The notes: generated from the letters alone by a model not told the origin. A stretch of 64,000 nucleotides of DNA from JADFJB01 sp964464595 (GCA_964464595.1 CAYXGW010000014.1:1-64000), one strand, 5' to 3'; shown: positions 18,442 through 27,811, counted from the stretch's first letter. Translations and numbers: made by a program.

Positions 18442-18967
18442 GACGAAATACGAGTAGATTCCAGATAAACTTGTACCTGTATGTTTAAACAGGTAAACAT
18501 TTCGGTAATGACAGCCCTATAGTTGTCACCCCCGAGAGTTTTTATCGGGGGTCTGTCTTTTTGTTCTAGGGGATCAGAGTTTTTAACGATGCATAAGATT
18601 CCCGATTGAAGCCAAGGTGTCCGAGAACCCCAAAATTGTCACCCCCGAGGGCTTTTATCGGGGGTCTGTTTTCATCAGTTAAGCACAAAATGGACTCCTG
18701 CTTAAAGCATACAGGAGTGACAAAACCAGTTCTCGGACACCCTGAAAGCATTCGGGAATGACAGGATAGGGAAGCATGTTATCATTTCTTTTAGTCTCGC
18801 TGAAATATTATTCATTGAAAATCCATCAAATCTATTAAATTAAATCATGTCTTAAACATCACTATTTCACCTTCTAATTAAAAACCAAATAAAATTTGCG
18901 GGATTCATTTCAATTCGCTACCTATTATTGAAGTATCTATACATCAATAATAAAATAGGTTAGTGGA
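18442..18967. repeat. Gene-free 526-base region filled with nested inverted repeats
   Basis: In order it holds a decayed dRS3-like repeat (about 18453-18515), 31-bp repeat copy 2 (18524-18554), the left half of a dRS3-like repeat (18597-18613), an inserted element bounded by GGTGTCCGAGAAC (18616-18628) and GTTCTCGGACACC (18729-18741) that carries 31-bp repeat copy 3 (18637-18667), and the right half ATTCGGGAATGACAGG (about 18750-18765). The last 200 bases are AT-rich and must contain the promoter of the M48 gene, but I see no clear promoter motif. Confidence 0.75.
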
Positions 18968-20200
18968 ATGAATATTTACGCAGTCATCATATTAGCAACC
19001 ATATTGTTTGGCTTCATCTTAGATATCATCGCGGAAATCCTCAATTTAAAGGCGCTTAAAGGCAATCTCCCGTCAGAATTTGAGGGAGTATATGATTCGG
19101 AGAAATATGCTAAATCTCAAGAATATACCAAAGTTAATACAAAATTCGGATTTATTACGGGTACATTTGGATTACTGCTTACATTGGTGTTTTGGTTTTC
19201 AGGAGGTTTCAATTACCTGGACCAAATTGTCAGGGGATGGAACTTAAGCTCAATATGGACGGGTTTATTGTATATTGGCATTTTAATATTTGTCAAAACA
19301 TTACTCTCATTGCCATTTGGCATCTATTCAACTTTCGTAATCGAAGAGCGGTTTGGTTTTAACAAAACCACACCCAAAACATTTATCCTGGATATGGTAA
19401 AAGCATTGTTACTTGGCATCATTATTGGCGCACCGCTGCTAGCCGGGATTATTGCATTCTTTCAGTATGCCGGCAACCTCGCCTGGCTATATTGTTGGAT
19501 TGCTACCACCATTTTTACTTTAATTATCACGTTCATTGCACCAACCTGGATTATGCCGTTGTTTAACAAATTCACACCTCTTGAGGATGGTGATCTGCGC
19601 AATTCAATTATGGCATATGCGGAAAAGGCTAAGTTTTCATTACAAAATGTTTTTGTGATGGATGGTTCGAAACGGTCATCAAAATCAAATGCATTTTTTA
19701 CGGGATTTGGGAAACGTAAACGAATCGCTCTGTTTGATACCCTCATCGAAAAACATACAAACCAGGAATTGGTATCTGTCCTCGCTCATGAAATTGGCCA
19801 CTATAAAAAGAAACATATCCTAAAAACAATGATCATCAGTACGTTACATATGGGTGTGATGTTTTACTTGCTTTCTATTTTCATGGGTCATCAAGGTCTT
19901 TTCGAAGCATTTTATATGGAGGGAATGTCAATCTATGCAGGCTTGATTTTCTTTGGCATGTTGTTTTCGCCGGTGGAGATGATTCTATCTATATTTATGC
20001 AGATCTTTTCACGGAAAAATGAATTCGAAGCGGATAGATTCGCGGCAGAAACTACGGAAGATCCTGATTCGATGATCTCTGCATTAAAAAAACTCTCGGT
20101 TGATAATTTGAGTAATTTGACACCACATCCGTTTTATGTATTTTTGAATTATTCACACCCGCCTGTTTTACAACGGATTGAAGTGATTAAGCAAACTTGA
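18968..20200 (+). CDS. M48 family membrane zinc metallopeptidase (Ste24/CAAX protease type)
   Basis: A 410-residue integral membrane protease with the Ste24 layout: N-terminal transmembrane helices, the zinc motif LAHEIGHYKKKH (H274, E275, H278), and a later metal glutamate in NEFEADRFAA (about 354), followed by a soluble end with HPFYVFLNYSHPP. Ste24 homologues cleave CAAX-type or misfolded membrane proteins; in bacteria the usual role is envelope quality control. Length and motifs are complete. The ribosome site is weak (GGTTAG). It stands alone between repeat-rich spacers. Confidence 0.93.
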   Translation: MNIYAVIILATILFGFILDIIAEILNLKALKGNLPSEFEGVYDSEKYAKSQEYTKVNTKFGFITGTFGLLLTLVFWFSGGFNYLDQIVRGWNLSSIWTGLLYIGILIFVKTLLSLPFGIYSTFVIEERFGFNKTTPKTFILDMVKALLLGIIIGAPLLAGIIAFFQYAGNLAWLYCWIATTIFTLIITFIAPTWIMPLFNKFTPLEDGDLRNSIMAYAEKAKFSLQNVFVMDGSKRSSKSNAFFTGFGKRKRIALFDTLIEKHTNQELVSVLAHEIGHYKKKHILKTMIISTLHMGVMFYLLSIFMGHQGLFEAFYMEGMSIYAGLIFFGMLFSPVEMILSIFMQIFSRKNEFEADRFAAETTEDPDSMISALKKLSVDNLSNLTPHPFYVFLNYSHPPVLQRIEVIKQT

Positions 20201-20272
20201 AGTAGATCAAGGAGTTAGACAGGATGAACAGGATATGTAAATAAATAAATTACCAATATTTAGATTAAGTAA

Positions 20273-20336
20273 CCTGTTATAAATAACAGGGAAGTCTAAG
20301 CAAGCAGAGATTCTTCGCTTTGCTCAGAATGACAGG
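20273..20336. repeat. Short hairpin plus TTCTTCGCTTTGCTCAGAATGACAG-type repeat
   Basis: CCTGTTATAAATAACAGG (20273-20290) is a perfect 8-bp stem that may terminate the M48 transcript, although no T-tract follows. About 14 bases later AGATTCTTCGCTTTGCTCAG then AATGACAGG (about 20307-20336) is a widespread type of dispersed bacterial repeat. The long open frame of the next gene begins inside this repeat, which argues against using that upstream start. Confidence 0.6.
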
Positions 20337-20379
20337 TAAACAACAGTTTTCAAATAACGCAGCCATTCATAAATTATTA

Positions 20380-21531
20380 ATGCTTAAAAAATATTTCGAT
20401 GTCGCTGTAATCGGTTGCGGGGGAATGGGAAGTGCTTCGCTTTACCATCTGGCCAAGAGAGGAGTCAAAGTTTGTGGCGTTGAACAATTTAGTATTGCTC
20501 ACAATTTAGGCAGTTCCCATGGCGAAACCCGAATCATTCGTAAGGCTTATTTTGAGCATCCGGATTATATGCCGCTTTTGAATCGGTCTTATGAGCTTTG
20601 GGACGAATTAGCGAAGGAAACGGGCAAGAAACTCATGGTGCAGAATGGCTTAATTGTAGGAGGCAAGCCGGATTCTGAAACCATCGTAAATCTTGAAAAA
20701 TGTTATCGAAAATATTCTGAAACCCATGAATGCTGGACAGTTGCTGAAACGAGAAAACGGTTTCCACAATTTAAGATTCCGGAAGGTTCAACTGTTTTTT
20801 ACGATCCATTTGGAGGATTTTTATTTGTTGAAACATGTGTGCATGTGCATTTGGAAGCAGCTCAAAAATTGGGCGCAGAACTTTTCACGAGTGAAAAAGT
20901 GTTAGAATGGAGGCGGGATGGAGATGGCTTCTGCATACAAACAACCAATGGGAATATTTTCGCGGACCGAATTATTTTAAGTATGGGTGCCTGGTCAAAA
21001 AATTATTTAACTCAATTAGGTATTCAGATTAATATTTGGCGAAAAGAAGTGTATTGGTTTAGAAGTCACAATCTGGCATCTTTTAAGCCTGATCAATTTC
21101 CGGTATACTTGTTCGAAACAGATTATGGCACTTTCTACGGCTTTCCGGCCATCAATGAAAAAGGTCTCAAAATAGCGGAACATTCAAAATCCAATATTAT
21201 CGAAACGGCTGACGAAGTCAATCGTAATTTGAAGTTGTTGGATGAACAGGAGCTCTTACGATTTCTTTCTGAATATATTCCCAATGCCGGACAAGAACGA
21301 ACCGATTATTCCGTTTGCATGTATAGCAAAACATCAGATGATGATTTTATTTTAGATCATCATCCGCAAGATTCTAATATCGTTTTAGCTGCCGGATTTT
21401 CGGGACATGGTTTTAAGTTTACACCCATTGTTGGTGAGATTATGTCTGATCTTACCTTAACCGGAACGACCGAACATCCCATAGATTTTTTAAGATTGTC
21501 GAGATTCCATAAGGACCAGGTAGAAGTATAA
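20380..21531 (+). CDS. FAD-dependent sarcosine/N-methyl amino acid oxidase (MSOX/MTOX family)
   Basis: A 383-residue flavoprotein. The N-terminal VAVIGCGGMGSAS dinucleotide-binding motif, SSHGETRIIRKAY and the C-terminal GFSGHGFKFTPIVGEI are hallmarks of monomeric sarcosine oxidase/N-methyltryptophan oxidase. A cysteine in VCMYSKTSDDDFILD is at the place where family members bind FAD covalently. The enzyme oxidatively demethylates N-methyl amino acids to formaldehyde and hydrogen peroxide. I choose the ATG at 20380 because the 60 extra bases upstream are read from a dispersed repeat and are not conserved-looking. Its stop codon overlaps the start of the cupin_5 region. Confidence 0.9.
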   Translation: MLKKYFDVAVIGCGGMGSASLYHLAKRGVKVCGVEQFSIAHNLGSSHGETRIIRKAYFEHPDYMPLLNRSYELWDELAKETGKKLMVQNGLIVGGKPDSETIVNLEKCYRKYSETHECWTVAETRKRFPQFKIPEGSTVFYDPFGGFLFVETCVHVHLEAAQKLGAELFTSEKVLEWRRDGDGFCIQTTNGNIFADRIILSMGAWSKNYLTQLGIQINIWRKEVYWFRSHNLASFKPDQFPVYLFETDYGTFYGFPAINEKGLKIAEHSKSNIIETADEVNRNLKLLDEQELLRFLSEYIPNAGQERTDYSVCMYSKTSDDDFILDHHPQDSNIVLAAGFSGHGFKFTPIVGEIMSDLTLTGTTEHPIDFLRLSRFHKDQVEV

Positions 21532-22038
21532 ATGAAATCCGCTGATTCTGGATCGAGAAATTGCAATTGCAGTCCCATCCTGAAGGCGGGTACTTTCGCG
21601 AATCCTATCGATCGACAGAATCGATTCAGTCTGTTCATCTATCTAATCGTTTTAACGGCGACCGCTCTTTTTCAACCGCTATTTATTATTTATTAAAAGG
21701 CGAACAATTCTCAGCATTTCATCGTCTTAAGTCTGACGAATTGTGGCATTTCTATTCCGGTTCTTCGTTGACTATTTATTTACTCAATCAAGAAGGCGTT
21801 TTAGTAAAATTGCGATTGGGAGAGGATTTAAATGCAGGTGAATCCTTTCAAACTGGTGGTTCCTGCAAATACATGGTTTGCAGCTCGTTGCGTTAGAAAC
21901 AATAGTTATTCTTTAGTTGGTTGTACTGTTGCTCCCGGGTTTTATTTTACCGATCTGGAATTCGCAAACCGGCAGGTTCTAATCGATGAATATCCTGAAT
22001 ATACGGAGATTATCAGCCTGCTCACTCAATTTAAGTAG
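21532..22038 (+). pseudogene. Cupin_5 (DUF985) protein with frameshift
   Basis: The conserved protein is split over two frames. The first part (LQLQSHPEGGYFRESYRS ... HRLKSDELWHFYSG) starts around 21561 and runs until about 21850. The rest (FKLVVPANTWFAARC ... SLVGCTVAPGFYFTDLEFA) continues in the next frame to 22038. Together they give a normal-length DUF985 cupin. The switch is in TCCTTTCAAACTGG, where one base too many is enough to explain it. There is also an in-frame stop (TGA at 21543) just before the first conserved residues, leaving only a TTG start. This is either a young pseudogene or two sequencing errors. Confidence 0.8.
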
Positions 22039-22048
22039 ATAAAGTCGT

Positions 22049-22795
22049 ATGACATATAAAGATCACTTCTCTACAAAATCCGATATTTACGCAAAGTACC
22101 GGCCAAAATATCCTGCTGCTCTATTCGATTATCTTGCATCAATTACACCAGATACACAACAAGCCTGGGATTGTGCCACGGGCTCTGGTCAATGTGCGGC
22201 TGGATTAAGAAACCGTTTTGCCCATGTAATAGCAACGGACGGAAGTGAAAGCCAGGTCATTCATGCAACTCACGAAAAGAATATATCGTACATGGTTTCA
22301 GTTTCAGAACATATAGCGATACGGTCAAACACAATGGATTTGGTGACAGTTGCTCAAGCGTTGCATTGGTTCGATTTCGAGAAATTTTATGCGGAAGTAA
22401 ACCGTGTGTTGCGGCCTGGTGGTTTAATAGCAACCTGGTGTTATACGCTTTGTCAAATCTCGCCTCAAATCGATCAAATTATTTTTGAGTTGAATTATAA
22501 CACGCTTGGCGAATATTGGAGTCCGGAGATATATCATGTCGATGGTGGCTATTCTACAATCCCTTTCCCTTATAATGAGGAAAAAACTCCGGATTTCAAC
22601 ATTCAAGCCCAATGGGATTTTCTTGAATTTATTGGGTTTCTTAGTACATGGACAGCAGTTAATAAATTTGTTCAAACGCACAATCGCAATCCAATTGCTA
22701 TATTTTATAAAAAACTACAGCATGCCTGGGGTAATGAAGAAACAACAAAGGAAATAATTTGGCCAATTCACTTGCGAGTCGGGAGGTTGGAATGA
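22049..22795 (+). CDS. Class I SAM-dependent methyltransferase
   Basis: A 248-residue protein of the small-molecule methyltransferase type (Methyltransf_11). It opens with FSTKSDIYAKYRPKYPAALF, has motif I as WDCATGSGQCAAGL (a variant of DxGxGxG), motif II around VIATDGSESQV, and MDLVTVAQALHWFDFEKFYAEVNRVLRPGG as motifs III-IV. This is the pattern of the trans-aconitate/YcgJ-like group; the substrate is unknown. Its stop overlaps the next start by four bases (ATGA), so the two genes are translationally coupled. Confidence 0.88.
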   Translation: MTYKDHFSTKSDIYAKYRPKYPAALFDYLASITPDTQQAWDCATGSGQCAAGLRNRFAHVIATDGSESQVIHATHEKNISYMVSVSEHIAIRSNTMDLVTVAQALHWFDFEKFYAEVNRVLRPGGLIATWCYTLCQISPQIDQIIFELNYNTLGEYWSPEIYHVDGGYSTIPFPYNEEKTPDFNIQAQWDFLEFIGFLSTWTAVNKFVQTHNRNPIAIFYKKLQHAWGNEETTKEIIWPIHLRVGRLE

Positions 22796-23520
22796 AAACA
22801 GGTTTTGGATTTTTAATGCTACTTTTAATGTGTGCTTGTTCCGGTAATTCGGATCCACAGAAAATCATAGATCAATCGATTGAAAAATATGGAGGAACAC
22901 GTTACAAATATTCATACATCGAGTTTGATTTTCGAGATAAGCAATATATCATTCACAGGAATGAAGCTAATTTTACCTATATTCGGGTATTCAAAGATTC
23001 CGTAGGTGATGTTCGGGATATTTTGACGAACAACTCCTTCAATAGGGAAATCAACGGTGAGCGTGTAATCCTGACAGATCAGGAGCGGATTTCGTACCAG
23101 GCTTCTCTAAATTCCGTTATTTATTTTGCCCTGTTGCCATTTCCACTGAACGATCCTGCAGTTCAAAAACGATATTTTGGTAAATCGAAAATAAATGGTG
23201 AATCATATCATGAAATTGAAGTTACTTTTAAGGAAGAACAAGGAGGTAAAGATTTTGAAGATCGGTTTATTTATTGGATTCATCAACAGAACAAAAGTTT
23301 AGATTACTTTGCTTACGAATTTCATACAGGAGATGGTGGAACCCGCTTTCGTCAAGCATCGAAAATAAGAGAGGTAAATGGTATTCGATTTGCCGATTAC
23401 GTCAATTTTACTTCCGATTCGATTCAGTCGAATATAGAAGACTATGATGAATTATTTATGACTGGTGGTCTCGAAAAACTTTCTGAAATTAATTTGGAGA
23501 ATATTAAAGTAAGGCGATAA
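22792..23520 (+). CDS. Lipoprotein of unknown function (DUF6503-like)
   Basis: A 242-residue protein with a lipoprotein signal peptide (FGFLMLLLMCACSGNSDP; lipobox before the second cysteine). The start at 22792 is chosen because GGGAGG lies eight to nine bases upstream and it makes the signal peptide begin correctly, rather than the longer frame from 22759. The mature part is rich in beta-strand patterns (YIEFDFRDKQYIIHRNE, RIREVNGIRFADYV) and resembles DUF6503 outer-membrane-attached lipoproteins, which look like LolA/LolB-type folds. No enzymatic motif is visible. Confidence 0.8.
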   Translation: MKTGFGFLMLLLMCACSGNSDPQKIIDQSIEKYGGTRYKYSYIEFDFRDKQYIIHRNEANFTYIRVFKDSVGDVRDILTNNSFNREINGERVILTDQERISYQASLNSVIYFALLPFPLNDPAVQKRYFGKSKINGESYHEIEVTFKEEQGGKDFEDRFIYWIHQQNKSLDYFAYEFHTGDGGTRFRQASKIREVNGIRFADYVNFTSDSIQSNIEDYDELFMTGGLEKLSEINLENIKVRR

Positions 23521-23577
23521 CGACGTACCCGCAAGCTGTTTTTGAATTGATTTTAAGTTCTATTGTATATTTGCCAT

Positions 23578-24516
23578 CTAATTTGATTTTGAATTTTCTT
23601 TTAATTTTCTTCTTAGAAGTTTACTAGGTGGCAATGGATCTCCTGTTAATTCTGTCATTTCAATTACTATTTTTCCGGCTTCCAGCAGTAAGTTTTGATC
23701 GATTCCCGTTTTTACGTCATTTGTTTCAAACATTTGCACGATCTCTTCTGTAGCCACGTTTCCGACTGCTTTGGCTAGAATTTTCTGATTACCACCAATT
23801 CCTCCAATTGCTGAATCAAATATGTTAACTCCGGCATCAAAAGCTACCCGGACTTTCTTAAGCCCATTTCCATCTCTGCTATGTAAATGAACCGCAATTC
23901 CTGCCGATCCAAAGGTGTTAATTACATATTTTAGAACTCTTTCGATGTCATCTTCTTTAGCGCGACCATCGGTATCTGCGAGGGCTATAGTTAGATCAGG
24001 ATCAAAGCGACGAAGCTTTGAACATATTTCAGCAACTTCTTCCTCTTTGGTTGGACGGTTCTCTTGGGTTAGATCCCTAAATGCACCGGATAAATGAGCT
24101 CGCAAACGATAGCCTTTTTTAGTTGCAGCATTAACTACTTCTCCTGCATTACTTATGGCCTGCTCAATAGTCATCTTTGTGTTCTTTAGAGAATAATACT
24201 CTGAGGCGGAAAGAAACAATGCAACTGTGTTCAGGTTTGGGGCTTTTTCAAACTCATGGAAATACTTGATATTCGGGACTAACGCTGCTAATTGGCCATT
24301 GTAACTATTTATCTGTTTCATTAACTCACTTGTATCCTTCATAGCCGGTATTATCTTCTGATTAACAAAAGAGCCAACTTCTATGTATTTTAAGGAAGCT
24401 TTTTGAAGTATTTTTATTAGCGCGATTCGTTTTGCAATTGGAATTTGCTCATTACGATTTAAAACTTGCATTCCATCGCGTGGAGCCATTTCGCATATCG
24501 TAACTGTTTTTTCCAT
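23578..24516 (-). CDS. HMG-CoA lyase-like enzyme (DRE-TIM metallolyase family)
   Basis: A 312-residue TIM-barrel protein of the HMGL-like family. It has the N-terminal EMAPRDGMQ motif, YIEVGSFV, and the metal-binding VHLHSRDGNGL near the C-terminus, plus FDSAIGGIGG. It resembles hydroxymethylglutaryl-CoA lyase, which splits HMG-CoA to acetyl-CoA and acetoacetate in leucine breakdown. However, the catalytic cysteine loop of true lyases (GLGGCPYAPG) is here GIGGNQKILA, without the cysteine, so the reaction may differ. It follows the phosphodiesterase gene on the minus strand by 13 bases. Confidence 0.85.
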   Translation of the reverse strand: MEKTVTICEMAPRDGMQVLNRNEQIPIAKRIALIKILQKASLKYIEVGSFVNQKIIPAMKDTSELMKQINSYNGQLAALVPNIKYFHEFEKAPNLNTVALFLSASEYYSLKNTKMTIEQAISNAGEVVNAATKKGYRLRAHLSGAFRDLTQENRPTKEEEVAEICSKLRRFDPDLTIALADTDGRAKEDDIERVLKYVINTFGSAGIAVHLHSRDGNGLKKVRVAFDAGVNIFDSAIGGIGGNQKILAKAVGNVATEEIVQMFETNDVKTGIDQNLLLEAGKIVIEMTELTGDPLPPSKLLRRKLKENSKSN

Positions 24517-24529
24517 CTTAACTACTAAA

Positions 24530-25762
24530 TCACCTTAGCATATCTTTCACAACTTCCAAATCACCGTCATTTGGAGCCGGTTTTATTCCAAGAGATTTTG
24601 CCATAAGATTATAGATGTGAACATTTTCAAAAGCATCGACTTCCATTCCGGATTTAAACGCTGGTCCAAATGCAACAAAAAGTCCCTGCATGGATTTCAG
24701 TGTATTGTCAAATCCGTGAGTTGCGCCAACAAAACGATTTTGATCGCCGTCAAAATATCTGTGACTGGTTGCGGACCACCCTTCATCAGGAATACCTACA
24801 ATGGCAGTCACCCTGCGATGGTTTTTATAATGAAATCGATTTGGGATTTCACTTTTCCGATAAACTTTAAAGTTAGGGTGGGCATCTTTTAATTTGTTAT
24901 AAATCTCATCCTCACTAGTATTATCCAAAGGAATGCAAGTAAATGGAAGCCAATCAATAATACGGACTGCAGATAGATCAATATAATCATCCAGAAAAAT
25001 AGCTCTGTCCCGACTCAATTCCGTCATGCCATGATCTGCAGTAATAACAATGTTAATTTTGTCTTTCATGTTTCGTGCTTCCAACCCATCAAGCAGCAAA
25101 CCCAATGTACTATCCAAATGAGTAATCGCATTTGCAACTTCAGGAGAATCAGGTCCAAAACGATGTCCAGAATTATCAGTATCACTGAAATATAAGGTGT
25201 AAAATACAGGGCGTTCATTTATTGGCAAATCTAACCAGGTAAGGATTTGTTGAACCCGGTCAGCATTTGATACTCTGCCATCATATTTAATCCAATAGGT
25301 TGCCCGTATACCTTCATATTCAGCTTCCGAACCTGGCCAAAAATAATTAGCGCTGATTTTCCTTTGCTTTTCTGCGGTTATCCAAATCGGTTCGCCGCCC
25401 CACCACCGACCGTCCTGGACAGCCTCCTGGTTACCCATACTAAAAGAAGCATCAAACTCCGGATCGTACATGTTGTTGGCGATGATGCCATGGTTTTCCG
25501 TATAGAGTCCGGTAACTGTTGTAAAATGGTTGGGGAAGGTCTTAGTTGGAAATACAGGAATCAACCCTTTGGCTTTGACGCCATTACTCACCAAATAGTC
25601 AAGATTTGGGGTGTCTGCCTTTTCCAGGTAATCGTAGCGAAATCCATCGAAAGAGATTAAAATGAGTGGGGAATCTTTTTGATTTGAACAGTGGCTAAAA
25701 ATGAAAATCAATCCAAACAGCTTCAAAAAGTATAAAACTCTAAGCAGCTTTATTGATTTCAT
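24530..25762 (-). CDS. Alkaline phosphatase superfamily phosphodiesterase/nucleotide pyrophosphatase (ENPP type)
   Basis: A 410-residue exported protein with an N-terminal hydrophobic segment ending in a cysteine (LIFIFSHCSNQ), so it may be a lipoprotein, although the lipobox is imperfect. The mature part has the Phosphodiest signature: ILISFDGFRYDYL (metal aspartate), FPTKTFPNHFTTVTG with the nucleophilic threonine, ITADHGMTEL, and a late GATHGFDN. ENPP-type enzymes hydrolyse nucleotide pyrophosphates or phosphodiester lipids; the substrate is not visible here. The start has AGGAGAT close upstream (reverse strand, 25766-25774). Confidence 0.92.
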   Translation of the reverse strand: MKSIKLLRVLYFLKLFGLIFIFSHCSNQKDSPLILISFDGFRYDYLEKADTPNLDYLVSNGVKAKGLIPVFPTKTFPNHFTTVTGLYTENHGIIANNMYDPEFDASFSMGNQEAVQDGRWWGGEPIWITAEKQRKISANYFWPGSEAEYEGIRATYWIKYDGRVSNADRVQQILTWLDLPINERPVFYTLYFSDTDNSGHRFGPDSPEVANAITHLDSTLGLLLDGLEARNMKDKINIVITADHGMTELSRDRAIFLDDYIDLSAVRIIDWLPFTCIPLDNTSEDEIYNKLKDAHPNFKVYRKSEIPNRFHYKNHRRVTAIVGIPDEGWSATSHRYFDGDQNRFVGATHGFDNTLKSMQGLFVAFGPAFKSGMEVDAFENVHIYNLMAKSLGIKPAPNDGDLEVVKDMLR

Positions 25763-25779
25763 GCCTATCTCCTTATTAT

Positions 25780-26754
25780 CTATGATTCCATATTTTGTCG
25801 ATTTGCAAACAATACGGCTTTGGACTCTGACCAGTAGATCCCGTTATTATTTAATGAAATAAATCCAACATGTCCACCGGATTCGGGGATTTCCAGAAAG
25901 AGATTAGGATTGGATTGAGCCTGTTCAATTGGATTACAAGAATTTGTTAAAAACGGATCGTTTTTTGAATTGATCAATAGAGTTGGAATACGTATATTGT
26001 CGAGAAATTGTTTTGAACTGCACTTACGCCAATAATCTTCAGCGTTCTCAAAGCCATGGATTGGGGCAGTGTAGCGATCATCAAATTCTTTAAAAGTTTT
26101 GATCCTGCTAAAACCATCATCATTTATTTCATCAGGAAAGAACTCTATTTTTGATTTTATTTTCTCATGCAAAAACCCAAGGAATCGTCGCATATAGATT
26201 TTATTTGAAAACTGAGACAATTTTTCTGCACTGGATTTGAGATCACAAGGAACAGAGAAGGCAATGGAGCTTTTGATTTTCCCGGAAATTGAATCTCCAA
26301 TTTCGCCAAGGTATTTCGCAGTGATATTACCGCCCATACTGAATCCGACCAGGCATAATTCAACATACTGATCGTGTGACAATGCGTGTAAAATTACTGT
26401 TTCAAGGTCATCGGTTGCACCGCTATGGTAGGTCCGCAGTTTTAGATTTGGTTCTCCGCTGCATCCCCGATAATTCCAGGCCAAAGCATCCCAACCATGG
26501 TTATTAAAAGCCTTTACCATTCCTTTCACGTAAGCTCGATCTGTGCTTCCCTCCAAACCATGTGAAATAATTACAAGTTTTTCGGATTTAACTTTGGACC
26601 AATCGAGGTCGAGAAAATCACCATCCGGAGTATCGATTCGTTCTCGTTTAAATGCGATGTTTACCTTCCGAAAAATTGAAGAAATGGTGGTTTGAACATG
26701 ACCATTGGACAATAGCAGTGGGGGAGAATAATCTGATTTGGCAATGAATGGCAT
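25780..26754 (-). CDS. YheT-like alpha/beta hydrolase
   Basis: A 324-residue cytosolic alpha/beta hydrolase. The N-terminal PPLLLSNGHVQT segment, SHGLEGSTDRAYV, WNYRGCSGEPN and the nucleophile elbow GFSMGGNITAKYLGE are typical of the YheT/ABHD1-ABHD3 group; the late GGHVGF supplies the histidine. Members are esterases or lipases acting on acyl chains. It is followed closely by the phosphodiesterase and HMGL-like genes on the same strand (18 and 13 base gaps), so these three may form a transcript. Confidence 0.9.
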   Translation of the reverse strand: MPFIAKSDYSPPLLLSNGHVQTTISSIFRKVNIAFKRERIDTPDGDFLDLDWSKVKSEKLVIISHGLEGSTDRAYVKGMVKAFNNHGWDALAWNYRGCSGEPNLKLRTYHSGATDDLETVILHALSHDQYVELCLVGFSMGGNITAKYLGEIGDSISGKIKSSIAFSVPCDLKSSAEKLSQFSNKIYMRRFLGFLHEKIKSKIEFFPDEINDDGFSRIKTFKEFDDRYTAPIHGFENAEDYWRKCSSKQFLDNIRIPTLLINSKNDPFLTNSCNPIEQAQSNPNLFLEIPESGGHVGFISLNNNGIYWSESKAVLFANRQNMES

Positions 26755-27037
26755 ATTTTGATTTAGAAATATGATATTTAGTTTTATTGAATAATAAAAT
26801 ATACAAATTAGAAGAGAAGTTTGGTAGAATTATTTTTATGAAAAAAGGGCTTATACATATCATGTGTTCATTCTTCACCTGGAGTCGGTCGATCAAGGTA
26901 CTCAATATTGTAAGATAAATCAGAACGAGTGTTGCCGGACGTTGGTGATGGGTTGGAACTATTTTGGACTTTCTTGTCTGACGTTTGCTGTTTCATCCCT
27001 CGACTGTGCTCAGCATAACTTTGACGTCTGTATATTT
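26755..27037. other. Intergenic region with a decayed dispersed repeat
   Basis: No gene is seen in these 283 bases. CATCCCTCGACTGTGCTCAG then CATAACTTTG (about 26993-27023) is a degraded copy of the GTCATGCTGAGC-type repeat family. The AT-rich part around 26755-26840 is likely to hold the promoter of the YheT-like gene. Confidence 0.45.
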
Positions 27038-27811
27038 TTAACTCAGCATTTTTTCCCTATTTTCCAAACCGCGTAAAGCCATAAACTGCAGAAAACATCC
27101 AAAAAGAATAATAGTGATACGATTTTGCCACATCCAAAGATTCCAGGTTTCCGGATCTAAACGTCGAGGGATATCGTAAGGATTAAAAAAAAAGGAATAT
27201 TTTGTATCTTCTAATGCCTCAGTAAACATTAATAAAAGAAGTAAAATCCCTATAGTCCACATTGCAGCAGCAAGACCGCTGCGGAATTTTACTGCAAAGT
27301 ATAACGTCATACTTCCAATGAAAAATGTAGGCACAAAAGCATGAATTCCTGTAGCAATAATTTCTATTTCAGTAAATGTAAAAAAAACAAATGCACTAAA
27401 AATAAGTGAGAGTGTTAGCAGGATCAGGTTTAATGTGACCAGTCTTAATATCCAGATTTTATATCGCGACCCGGAGGTAGTAAACATCACCTCGAGTGTT
27501 CGGTTGTCTTTTTCCCTGGAAATTACTTGCATATTCAAGATAATGGTTAAGACAGCAAAGGGAAGCATAAAAAGTTCAAGAAGTACATCATCCTGGGACA
27601 CGCGATGAATCATATCCTCATTATAATTGATAACATATACAAAGAGGAAATATCCCAATACTCCACCCATAAACCAGTAGAACCTGTTAAAAAAGAGAAT
27701 TTGAGCTTGAAGGCGTAAGATTTTAATACCAATCGCTAACTGTTCTTTGGTAGTAAGTTGCGAGAATTTATTGTAGATGTTATTACCGAACTTGTATTGG
27801 GCTTGATTCAT
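27038..27811 (-). CDS. ABC-2 type permease subunit
   Basis: A 257-residue membrane protein with about six hydrophobic segments in the ABC-2 pattern: FYWFMGGVLGYFLFVYVI, then LFMLPFAVLTIILNMQVI followed by the conserved SREKDNRTLEVMFTTSGSRY loop, two further helices, and a last one ending in FLQFMALRGLENRE. I start at 27811 (MNQAQYKFG) because GAGAGAAACC precedes it; the frame is open nine codons further. It has no ATPase of its own nearby except the ABC half of the RND-ABC fusion just upstream, and I infer that these two work together. Confidence 0.85.
   Translation of the reverse strand: MNQAQYKFGNNIYNKFSQLTTKEQLAIGIKILRLQAQILFFNRFYWFMGGVLGYFLFVYVINYNEDMIHRVSQDDVLLELFMLPFAVLTIILNMQVISREKDNRTLEVMFTTSGSRYKIWILRLVTLNLILLTLSLIFSAFVFFTFTEIEIIATGIHAFVPTFFIGSMTLYFAVKFRSGLAAAMWTIGILLLLLMFTEALEDTKYSFFFNPYDIPRRLDPETWNLWMWQNRITIILFGCFLQFMALRGLENREKMLS

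Noticed and set aside
18524..18667. CCCCCGA/TCGGGGG palindromes as simple rho-independent terminators
   Set aside because: They occur as precise 31-bp copies beyond the stem, two within 115 bases, one inside another inserted element, and without consistent T-tracts, so a repeat family explains them better.
20320..20379. Longer N-terminus for the sarcosine oxidase-like gene
   Set aside because: The extra codons are read from a dispersed repeat (GCTTTGCTCAGAATGACAGG) and precede the normal start of the FAD-binding domain.
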